Source: Pelodera strongyloides (Eukaryota > Nematoda > Chromadorea > Rhabditida > Rhabditidae). Taken from it: 64,000 bases of DNA. The notes under the pieces are model-generated. The model was not told where the DNA came from. It searched no databases and saw only the letters and a program-made list of their open reading frames with translations. Each line of letters opens with the position of its first letter. Position 1 is the stretch's first letter. Where the stretch lies: contig JAANDG010000207.1 in the NCBI GenBank assembly GCA_036852015.1, forward strand, positions 1 to 64,000, written 5' to 3'. The position numbers and the translations under genes were made by a program. This document shows positions 36,997 through 46,246 of this stretch, in pieces.

Positions 36997-37442
36997 TTAA
37001 AGGGACGGGCCCATCAAAATAAACCTATATTTTGCATGTTTTTATAACTTGTATAAAGGAGGTTTATTATAATATATGTACATTAAGTTACGGCTAGACT
37101 TTATCCCGCTGAAATTTTTCGGTGTCGATAAACTCAAAAGTATACCGTAGAAGACCAACAATTGCACCCTTATTTCCTTACCGCGTCTCCCGAGGATACC
37201 TCGCTCTGATTGGGACCCGGGAGACCATCTGTCCATATAGCCACATTCCCCCGGGACACGCGGTAAGGAAATAAGGGTGCAATTGTTGGTCTACTACGGT
37301 ATACTTTTGAGTTTATCGACACCGAAAAATTTCAGCGGGATAAACTCTAGCCGAAATTTAGTGTACATATAATAAACCCCCTTTATACAAATTATAAAAA
37401 CATGCAAAATATGGGTTTATTTTGATGGGCCCGTCCCTTTAA
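36997..37442. mobile_element. TTAA palindrome family P, copy 1
   Basis: TTAAAGGGACGGGCCCATC ... GATGGGCCCGTCCCTTTAA with ~190-bp arms that match almost throughout, leaving a ~60-bp centre near 37190-37255. It lies between atlastin and the glycosyltransferase. TTAA at both ends suggests a TTAA-targeting transposase (piggyBac-like, inference). Confidence 0.85.
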
Positions 37443-37820
37443 GTTTCCAAAACAGAAGTAAGTACAAAAAATTACAAAGTCAATTATATTCATTTGCATA
37501 TGTATGCGGGAATGTATCTAAAAATCCATTTCAAAAATCGCATGTTGTATGACTTTAAAACAACGTTTATGTACCGTTAGAAAGGGCCGAAATTATGGCA
37601 ACTCGAAACTGAATTACTGCTTTTTCACTTTCTTATCCTCCGAAAACGATGCATAGAAACCGCGGCCTATCCGAAATACACGTAAGCAAATAAATATAAC
37701 AACAATAGAAAAAACAATAAGAGCAACAATAACATCTATGCAATAATGAGTGAACGTGGACATTTCGGCTCCTTGGAGTGACAAATGCTCGTGGAGATTC
37801 TGAAATTTTAGTGGATTAAT

Positions 37821-38001
37821 TTAAAGAGAAATATCGTCCGCTTTTTAAAACACATCGTGGCAACTGAATTCTTATGTATTTATGCTAATTTGCTCGAATT
37901 TAGCTCGATTTTTTATGATAACTTGCGTTCATTTGCGTACGCTGCATAATAATGTTGGCCCACTCGATGTGTTTCAAAAACCGGCCGGTATTTCGCTTCA
38001 A
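37821..38001. mobile_element. MITE family A, last intron of the UGT
   Basis: TTAAAGAGAAATATCGTCCG to ACCGGCCGGTATTTCGCTTCA. Confidence 0.75.
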
Positions 38002-38482
38002 GCAATGATAAGTGCATTCCGATATTTGTCAGCCGGTCTAGTTGAGCAAAACAGCAAGAATTCCTATGGATCGGTTCGGGGAAGCCGATTTATCTCGGTC
38101 CGTGTTACCCTGGAACCACTCTTGTTGGACCGGAATCAAACCCGCGACATTTGCGTGGACAGCTAACCACTGCAAACTACACCACCACCACCCAATATTT
38201 ATATAAGACCCTTACCTTTAACCTTTACTATTTATATTAGAAACATAACGAACCTTGAATGCAGCCGCATACTCCACCCAATCGACGAATTGGTTTTCCG
38301 GGCTTTCAGGCTTCTTATTGAGCATTGCGGATAGGTCTCTTGAGTTTTGCTTCATTCTAGAACATAAATATAATAGTGGGCTTGACCTGTTTCAAAGAGC
38401 CTAAACTTTGCACCATTTTTCACTACAACCGGTTCAATGCATTCGACATAACACAATTTAATCACCCCTACGCTGATATGTT

Positions 38483-38595
38483 TGCTGTGCAACGTATTCC
38501 GATGAGTTTTTATTTGAATTTACGTTTATTTGCATAAGCTACATATGGATGCTGGTGTACTCCATGTGTTTCAGGCCGATATTTCGCATTTTCAA
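38483..38595. mobile_element. MITE family A remnant
   Basis: Keeps the core (GCTACATATGGATGCTGGTG, TACTCCATGTGTTTCAGG) and a degenerate right end; ends lost. Confidence 0.4.
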
Positions 38596-39188
38596 TGCAC
38601 ATGTGCTGCACACGACGCATAACAGATGGATGAGAGTCTGGGAATTTAGGCTGGGAATTTACAACATAATTGTCAGTAAAGGATAATTCCCGCAAAAAAA
38701 CAAGCGTCCCCAAGAAGAACCGAACCCTCGTTTTGAAGTATGATTTCAAAGAAGCACCTCGTATTATTCAGCACACTGTTTAGCGCATCAGTAATGGTTT
38801 CTTCAGTTATTTGGTCCCTTCGTAAAACTACAGCGATCCCCCGCTTCTTGGCCAGAATTGCGTTCCATCTCGGGAAAAATATACAGTTTATTAGAAATGA
38901 CAACGGATCTATATTCTAGATTGTTGACTGTGTCAGCATTGTACTAGTACTATCCTAACCGTCCCCAACGGTGCAGCGTACCCGAGGGAAAATTCATGCA
39001 CATATAACCGACTGTTACCGAAGAAAATTTCGGTTCGTTGTTTGGCCGCGATTTCACTTGCCTGGTCGGAGAACAGCGGTATAGCAATCAGAGGAACGCC
39101 TGCATACGTGGCCTCTAGAAGGGAATTGAGACCCAGATGTGATATGAATGCGTGGACACGCTTATCATCTAAACATGGGAACGATTTG

Positions 39189-39372
39189 TTAAAGTGAAAT
39201 ACCGGCCGGTTTTTGAAACGCATCGCGTTCCCCTGCTTTCTTATGCATCACATGAAACTGAGCATAAAGTAGGATAATTGACCCCAATTCGGCCCATTTA
39301 GATTTAGCATAGCTGTATAAGAATGCAGATATTTGGGATGCATTTCAAAAACCGGCTGGTATTTCGCTTTAA
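39189..39372. mobile_element. MITE family A
   Basis: TTAAAGTGAAATACCGGCCG to CCGGCTGGTATTTCGCTTTAA, in the UGT intron before the HLG exon. Confidence 0.85.
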
Positions 39373-39737
39373 TATTGATATTTCATAGAAGTAGAATATT
39401 GGATACATAACAATAAACACGAGAATTTACTTCAAGTGGGTTGGGTTTTACACAGGTCGAGTACATGTCACATCCACAAGATACAAGATAACTCTAGTAT
39501 ATAGTATCCATAATATGTTTGCAAATCACCTCACATCAATACGTTTTCATGATAGTCTGTATTTGCACTTGCAAAAAGATGAACAGTACGAACATTTGCA
39601 AAACTATGTAAAGCTGGCCAAGACGTATACTGTATACACTTATATGACGAACCTTTCCATTTTACCCAATTGCTAATCGACCGACTACAGTATCAATTGT
39701 TTTGACAAATGTACAGTGCTTTCTCTTCATCATTATT

Positions 39738-39786
39738 TGATGCGCACCTCAGTGTTATTTAATAAATAAATAAATAAATAAATAAA
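39738..39786 (+). repeat. Retroposon-like tail (AAAT)n
   Basis: TTGATGCGCACCTCAGTGTT ATTT then AATAAATAAATAAAT. The same TGATGCACAC...TTATTTAATAAATAAA tail recurs, on one strand or the other, at 16125, 27870, 28300, 41645, 43830 and 58270. Confidence 0.5.
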
Positions 39787-40043
39787 CATCTGAATTCAGA
39801 TAACTACTTACGAAGTAAATCCGTCTGCGGTAACCACTTCATCGGATGAACATTCTTTGCATTTTCAAATAATTGTACATCTTCTTCTTGATCGTCGTAT
39901 TTCCACAGGAAATTGTACATTGGGAATTTGGAAAAGGCAGTTACAATCGATGTCTTCACTTGAATTGGAATATTTCGCGAAGGAACCTGCATATATATGT
40001 ATTGATTTGCAATGATAAATCAATAGTTTCACTCTCTTCGTTC

Positions 40044-40223
40044 TTAAAACGAAAGAGCGGTAGGTTTTTGAAACGCATCGTGGGCAACTGAATTTTTACG
40101 TATTTATCCAATTTGCTCGAATTTAGCTCGATTTTTTACTCTAATTTATGTTCATTTGCATACCCCAAATAAGAATGGTGGTCTGCTCGGTGTTTCACAG
40201 ACCGGCCAGTATTTCGCTTTGAA
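40044..40223. mobile_element. MITE family A
   Basis: TTAAAACGAAAGAGCGGTAGG to ACCGGCCAGTATTTCGCTTTG, in a UGT intron. Confidence 0.75.
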
Positions 40224-40635
40224 CACTTATGCGGGTTCGCAGTACTACACGAGGCCTAGCTGCTGTATGGCTTAAAATTGTGTAAAATCCTATGAGTGAT
40301 GAATAGTTGATATGTCGCAAACACACCTGAGTTCCAAAGGAAAATAGGACGTTTCCGACTTGTGCGCTGGATAGAATGGCTTCAAATTCCTGCAATATGA
40401 GCACAGATTGACCTTGAATCGACGAGCATTTATTTTTCTGTGACAGTGCACACTGATTAGTATGTACATAGACGAAACAGTTGCAAACCGTCTTGCGAAA
40501 GATCTTGGTTTTGTAGTGACATATTATACTGTACACCACCCACCGTTGTGAGCTGTTGCGGCTTTCGTCGATTGATTCCTCCAATATACTTTATCTGAAT
40601 ACTTTTTAATTAATTTTGTTGGTTTTCTGACTCTG

Positions 40636-40735
40636 CAGAGCTCTCTCTCTCTCTCTCTCTCTCGCTCTCGCTCTCTCTCTCTCTCTCTCGCTCTCTCTCT
40701 CTCGCTCTCTCTCTTCCTATCGTTATTTCTCTCTC
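40636..40735. repeat. (CT)n microsatellite in the UGT
   Basis: CT repeats with regular CG interruptions on the plus strand. Confidence 0.95.
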
Positions 40736-40852
40736 TCTTACAATAGTTGGTTCTTTAGGTAGAGGTATAGCCGTTAGCCGTTATGCAATTAACTTTCCTA
40801 CCTTGTGACTAATTGGCCTCGGCATTTCTAACAGTTCATTCGTGTTGACAAA

Positions 40853-41404
40853 CATTCTTATGCATTTATGCTAAAAGGGGTCTATTGGGGTCTATTTTTT
40901 ATTCAAATTTATGCTCATTTGCATATGAAGCATAGGAAAGCAGGGAGTACTCGATGCGTTTCAAAAACCGGCCGGTATTTCGCTTTAAAGGGACAGGCCC
41001 ACCGATATAAACCTACGATTATTATTTGTTTATAATTCATAAAAAGGGTATTTATTATAATATATACAAACTAAATATTATTCAGTTTCACCATGGGGAA
41101 GTGTTTCCTGTGAGCTTTCCTTACAGAAGGTACCGTAGACAGGTCATTTGCATAGTCATTTTCATACACACCTTTGTCGGAAAGGGAAGTTAAGTCGTTT
41201 GCATATCCACATCAAAGGTGTGTATGCAAATGATTGTGCAAATGACCTGTCTACGGTACCTTCTGTAAGGAAAGCTCACAGGAAAAACTTCCCCACGGTG
41301 AATCTGAATAATATTTAGTTTGTATATATTATAATAAATACCCTTTTTATGAATTATGAACAAATAATAAACGTAGGTTTATATCGGTGGGCCTGTCCCT
41401 TTAA
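40853..41404. mobile_element. MITE A fragment plus TTAA palindrome family P copy 2, within the UGT
   Basis: 40853-40988 is the right part of family A ending CCGGTATTTCGCTTTAA. Sharing that TTAA, 40985-41404 is a palindrome TTAAAGGGACAGGCCCACCG ... CGGTGGGCCTGTCCCTTTAA with ~185-bp arms and a small centre near 41190-41210. The pair lies exactly where a UGT exon is missing. Confidence 0.85.
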
Positions 41405-42011
41405 GTTCAATCCACCGACCATTTCTTGTAGGTAGCTTGGATAAACAAAGAACTCGAAATGTGCGCGTCTTATGAAGTTTTTCGCCTTCTCCACGAGGCT
41501 CAGGTCCATATCGGGACCATGTCCGAGGAAGAAGTCTGTGCGACAACGTATTAATCTAACAAAAAGCATAAAAAATGTTTTCACGCAATTACCCCACCAC
41601 CACTTATGAAGGCAGTGTTCAATCAGGGGTAAATATTTAAATATTTATTGACATATAAAATGTGTGCATCAATATGATGAACATGTATGTATGGGTATGT
41701 GTGTGTGTACAAGCAGGAACACGGAAACATTCTAAGAAAACTCGCAGCGAAGGGCAGGCTCGGCGCAATAGTTCCGCCACTTCATGTTGACGCACCCTCT
41801 TTTTATATGCGCCGCGTATCTGCAAGTGTGCTGCGCTCGTATGACTAAAGTAACTCACCTACAACATAGCTGGGTGGACTAGGCAGTCCAGCTGTATTAG
41901 CCTGTAGGAACGACATGCTAGTTGGTGTAAATGATACCACGTTGTCAACACCTGGAATTGAATTCCATTTCGGCATGGGGTGATTGGGTAATTATGTGAT
42001 GGGCATCACAA

Positions 42012-42194
42012 TTAAAGCGGAATACCGGCCGGTTTATGAAACGCAAGTCAAGTACTTGTATTAGTATGCGTTTATGCATAGTGGGGTCGAATTTGGGTCT
42101 AGTTTTTATTCTAATTTATGCTCATTTGCATAAGCTGCATAAGAAAGCAGGTGTACGCAATGCGTTTCAAAAACCGGCCGGTATTTCGCTTTAA
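42012..42194. mobile_element. MITE family A
   Basis: TTAAAGCGGAATACCGGCCGG to ACCGGCCGGTATTTCGCTTTAA in a UGT intron. Confidence 0.85.
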
Positions 42195-43269
42195 ACTCAA
42201 CGATTCAACTCCTACATCGGTAAATAATACTCACCAGCCGCATGGAACAAGACAAATGGGCAGAAATCGTAATGGCTTGCAATTGCCAAATCATAATTGC
42301 CTTCACGTAAGAAATCAGTTATACGGTCGTCGCGTAGTGACTCTGCAATAATAGGTATTGTCTTATAATTAGACTCACATTCTGAAGTTTTTTCAAACAG
42401 CTCTAGAAGGGAAAAGTGCTATGAATGGGTTTTAACAGCTGACAGAACCACCTTTGCATAATAGAGTCGTTGTTTCATAAAGAAAAGACAAGAAATCCAC
42501 ATCGATAAGGCGTTCCTCGTGCTCAACGAAAGGGTTCTAAAAGAATTGAACAACATAATATTGACTTGCCGAAAAATTGAGGATACTAGAGGGATTCCTT
42601 TGTTTTGTACAAGTCACGGCCAAGTTTGGAGCTCGGTTTACTAGCCGTGGCCATAGTTTAGTGGCCATAAATCCCATGAGAATACGGCTAACAATAAGCA
42701 CGCATACATTTAAATGTGAGCTGGTCATCCAGGGATTTTCTCCAGGCAGTGAAAACTCTGTCCATCTCCTGATCTTATTTGAAATTTTTAAAGGTGTTGC
42801 CGTGTTCATGCGAGATATGAGCAGATCCTGAATGGGTGTGGTAAGTTAGTCTTGAAATATATAGCAGTTAGTCAAGTGTGTAGTTTTTTTCTTTAAGGCA
42901 ATGGACCCGCGCGGTTATTTCAGGCACGGGAGCCGCGCGGAGTTCAGATCTCTTGCGTCGTTCAACTCTGTCCTATGGTTGCTCAATAGCGCATTTTGAA
43001 AACGAGATAATTATTGTTAGCTGCACTACTATTGTCGCTTGCTTGCTTGACTAGACACGGGTTATATCTTATAGATACTTGTTTATCCAAAAATTAGAAT
43101 AACTCACCACTATGTGTCCTCTTTGTGTTAGTTTATCAACAAGCGTTGTCACAAAATCCAGATGACTTTTTCCAACCAACGTTATGTAAATGATTATTGA
43201 ATGAGAAAATGTCTGATGTATTATCAGTAGGAATAATAGTACCAATAGAAAGTTCTGACGCATTATCTG

Positions 43270-44290
43270 TTCTAGAAAATTTTTCCAGATATGATTTTTG
43301 TATAACCTGCAAGTGAAGCGCAAAATTGCTGCAACCAATACAGTGGCAAATTGGGTTGTAGTATGTTGCATTTTCTTGAAATAAAACTAGGTACAAGCCC
43401 ACAACCGCTCAATGGCTCAATTAGTTGTAACAAAGACAAGGGAAAAAAAAACTTTTTTTATCTCTGTTTAGTTTGATCGTATGTTAGTACCAATGCTCGG
43501 CTTGAATCTCAGCCTACTCATCAAAGTTATATAGAAAAAATATATATTCTAAAAACCTTCAAAGAATATGATATAAAAATGTTTTAGATTTTTAGATTAA
43601 AAAATGTTTAAGAAGAGAAACCACAGCTGACCTCAGTAATGGTCACAATCACCAGGCTGTATTCTGTTGTTTTCTGATAACGGAGGCGACTGTTTTCTTT
43701 GATACGAATGTGCTGATTTGAGCTATGAATTAGTGGTTGCGCGTTCTTTGGTGGCTATATTTATTTACTCTTTACCACCGACACGTGCATAAGTGGAATG
43801 AAGCCGAGAAACTAAGTTATATTTCTTTATTTATTAAATAACACCACAGGGTGTGCATCACAATGAAATGGTGAAAAGAAAGTAGTATATAACTCGTCGT
43901 GTTGCCGTTGATTAGCAAACAGGTAATTTGATAATAAAGCAAAGGAAATCAACTACACAACAAACGAACAAACTATATGTGACTGTGCATTGTTGTCTCG
44001 CAATCTGCAAAAGAGAGACGAGGACCAAGAACACTAGATCTACCCTTTTTGCAATAAACATTTGTCGAGCTTCTATCAGTGTTGTTTCAGGATTCATATC
44101 GGTATAGACTTCGATGAAGTTCTGACAGGCTCACAAAATATCCACCATCTTCTATAATAGTTTAATAATTTTGTACGCAATGTACTCAAAACGTGGTGTG
44201 GGGTGTGGCACAAACGAAGGCACATTTTAAACTTGTCAAATGAAAAGAAAATACTAAATTGTATAATTTTTAAACTGCGTTTGCAATCAT
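43270..44290. other. No supported gene
   Basis: Upstream of the UGT on its own strand, so its promoter should lie here. A retroposon-like tail in reverse (TTTATTTATTAAATAACACC, 43824-43865) is the only repeat I recognise. Confidence 0.5.
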
Positions 44291-44565
44291 AATAGACCAG
44301 CCGTTCGAAGAGCCCTACGGGCTCTTCTCCGACTGGAGGAATCGGCCTTCGGCCGATTGTTACCCTTTTAAAAAAAGAATTTCTACAACGGTAAAACGGT
44401 AAGGGCAACGGTAACAACGGTAAAAAAAATATGTCGCCCTTTCTCACATCTCGTCCCCTCTTTCTCGCTCGCACTCGCTCTATATCTATATCTCCCACTC
44501 GTTCGTAACTTTCTATTTCCTCATCTCTTTTTCACGCTTTCTCAAATCGTGTCCCTACAACGTGA

Positions 44566-44877
44566 AACTTGGCGACATCGCCGCGCCAATATGAGGGTCC
44601 GCCACAGCGGGGCGGCGCACTCCGCCTAAGGTGCGCGGCGGGTGCGCCGGAGTGCGCGAATGGTAAATGGCGCACCTACGGCGGCCTCAATGCGCATCTG
44701 GAGCGCACATACGGCGGACTTGCCGCGGAACCTACGAAAAGTTCGCCGCAGGTTCGCCCAACAGCGTTGAATATCCTTTCGCGGACCTGTGGCGCGCCTG
44801 CCGCGCGCTCTAGGCGCAGTGCGCCGCCCCGCTGTGGCGGACCCTCATTTTTGGCGCGGCGATGTCGCCAAGTTTCC
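44566..44877. mobile_element. GC-rich TIR element nested in the Helitron
   Basis: AACTTGGCGACATCGCCGCG... GGGTCCGCCACAGCGGGGCG is mirrored at the right (CGCCCCGCTGTGGCGGACCC... CGCGGCGATGTCGCCAAGTT), giving ~55-bp arms around ~200 bp of CGC/GCG-rich DNA. The 193-aa frame through it is an artefact of composition. Confidence 0.75.
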
Positions 44878-44885
44878 CCAGTGTT

Positions 44886-44940
44886 CTCTCTCTCTCTCGC
44901 TCTCTCGCTCTCTCGCCCTCTCCCTCTCTCTCGCTCTCTC

Positions 44941-44991
<51 letters not shown>

Positions 44992-45055
44992 CTATCGTTC
45001 ATGCTTTTCTATTTTCTTATTTCTTTTTCACGCTTTCTCACATCGCGTTCGCGTC

Positions 45056-45095
<40 letters not shown>
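44886..45095. repeat. (CT)n tracts
   Basis: Two CT microsatellites (44886-44992 and 45058-45095), plus-strand CT, with CG interruptions. Confidence 0.95.
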
Positions 45096-45272
45096 CTATC
45101 TCTCGCTTTCGCTCTTCTCTCTATCGTTCGTCTTATATTCACACGTCTAAAAAGTCATGTATGATTGGGGAAACGTACAATTATGAGTCTGGATCTCCAT
45201 TCATCTAATAATGCCACGCAAATTTGCCATTGAAGGTGCTCTATGAAGAGCAGATTGTTACCCTTATGATAA

Positions 45273-45354
45273 GCTAGCATAGCTCAACCGGTAGAGCGTT
45301 GGACTGTGAATCGAGAGGTTGGGCGCAGTTGTGGGTTCGAATCTGGCCAGCGAC
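45273..45354 (+). pseudogene. tRNA-like sequence in Helitron copy 1
   Basis: D arm AGCTCAACCGGTAGAGC (box A), anticodon-loop-like CTGTGAA (GTG, His, if used) and GTGGGTTCGAATCTGG (box B) are in correct order and spacing. The T stem and acceptor mismatch, so it is tRNA-derived rather than a working tRNA. Confidence 0.55.
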
Positions 45355-45486
45355 AAAGATTTTGTATGCTCTTGTGAAGAAGAAATTTTCTTTATGAACG
45401 GATTTCGTTGTGCACATAAAAACAAAATCATAAACAAAGTCTGTGACAAAGTCATAAACAAACTCTTCTCCTTTATATAATAAGAT

Positions 45487-46246
45487 ATTAAATATTCATA
45501 TCGGTTAACAATTTAAATGTTTTTGTTTCGACAAAGTCACCACCATTTTATTACAGCTGGCACCCGTTGTTCATTAGCGTAATGTGTATTCTTTGTTGTT
45601 TTGTAAAACGCAGCAAAACATCACCATCTATTATGTGCATTTCCGCAACCTACTCAAAATTTATTCGTATTATGGCGTTTTCATGTGCGCTTTGTACTGT
45701 TTTCTACTGTAAACTGTATTTTATGCAATGAGCATGAATAGGCATAGGTTTCTTTTCTGCTAAACACTGCGCACGTATCGTTTTCGTATCTTCATACAGA
45801 TTTATTTTGTGTAGTGTTTATGCTTACTATTATACATTTGGATGACAGTCACATTCATTATTTTCTACCCGAGTAGATAAACATCAGTTTTTTAAACTGC
45901 TCTAAAGGGTCAGGCCCATTTCAAGCGACACCCATTTTTGACGATAGGGTTGTATTTGTATATATAAACAAAATTTAAAGTTGTTTTGAATTTCAGATTC
46001 TTTTTCTTGCACAATCCGTTGTGAATCTTACTTCGGGCTTTCGTATCTTCATACAGGATTCTTCGTGGCAGGGTCTAAACATTGTACTGCACTGCCAGAC
46101 GCAGTGACCATTCCCCCAAATAATATGCTTCAATTATCGATGAATTTGAATAACGCACCTTGAGTTTGCATTGAATATTTTGCCGTGAAATTTTCATGAT
46201 ATTTACATTAAATTATATATTCACGTAGATTTTCCTTATTCGAAGT
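45487..46246 (+). other. 5' region of tandem family copy 1
   Basis: Contains blocks also found upstream of copies 2 and 3 (TATTATGTGCATTTCCGCAA near 45630; GAGCATGAATA near 45730) and a family F end fragment at 45903. AATTTGAATAACGCA at 46143-46157 recurs at the same distance before copy 2. Confidence 0.5.
46143..46157 (+). promoter_or_regulatory. Conserved upstream motif of tandem family
   Basis: AATTTGAATAACGCA occurs 104 bp before the ATG of copy 1 and 108 bp before the ATG of copy 2 (58823-58837), in flanks that are otherwise diverged. A candidate cis-element; could be leftover homology. Confidence 0.35.

Larger units (their letters stand above)
37614..43263 (-). pseudogene. UDP-glycosyltransferase (UGT), probably damaged
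   Basis: Minus-strand exons: 43263-43108, 42827-42708, 42536-42452, 42402-42379, 42340-42235, 41951-41859, 41535-41420, 40594-40544, 40389-40327, 39986-39812, 39168-~39062, 38868-38758, 38356-38254, 37799-37614. Landmarks: signal peptide MRQNFLLVLLFLLIIHQTFS, YDLAIASHYDFCPF, LPSPPSYVVGDFFLGH, KYIGGINRRKP, NVLFSFGTQV, MKWLPQTDLLHDKRV, a signature [20 protein letters not shown] (HLG in place of the usual HGG), DLSAMLNKKPESPE, and a C-terminal membrane span ending in KKVKKQ. UGTs are ER-lumenal enzymes that add sugar to small lipophilic substrates. Three defects: the tiny exon 4 needs one base fewer in a six-T run (42388-42393) to stay in frame; about 35-40 residues normally found between YLQEM and IKYIGG are missing where a TTAA palindrome and a MITE fragment lie; and the SDQ|WNA junction (39062/38868) has no phase-matched splice. 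The possible donor there is GCAAGT. Assembly error could explain the first. Confidence 0.8.
44297..45485 (-). mobile_element. Non-autonomous Helitron carrying a tRNA-like segment, copy 1
   Basis: On the minus strand it starts A|TCTTATTATATAAAGGAG and ends with the hairpin GAAGAGCCC-GTA-GGGCTCTTC, ten bases and CTGG|T. TC at the 5' end, CTRR preceded by a short hairpin at the 3' end, and insertion between A and T are Helitron hallmarks. A second 8-bp hairpin (AATCGGCC/GGCCGATT) lies just inside. Compared with the 440-bp copy at 50408 this one carries a GC-rich inverted-repeat insert and CT tracts. No helicase is encoded. Confidence 0.75.

Noticed and set aside
44569..45208. 193-aa and 139-aa frames across the Helitron
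   Set aside because: GC-rich inverted repeat plus CT microsatellite; no protein-like constraint.
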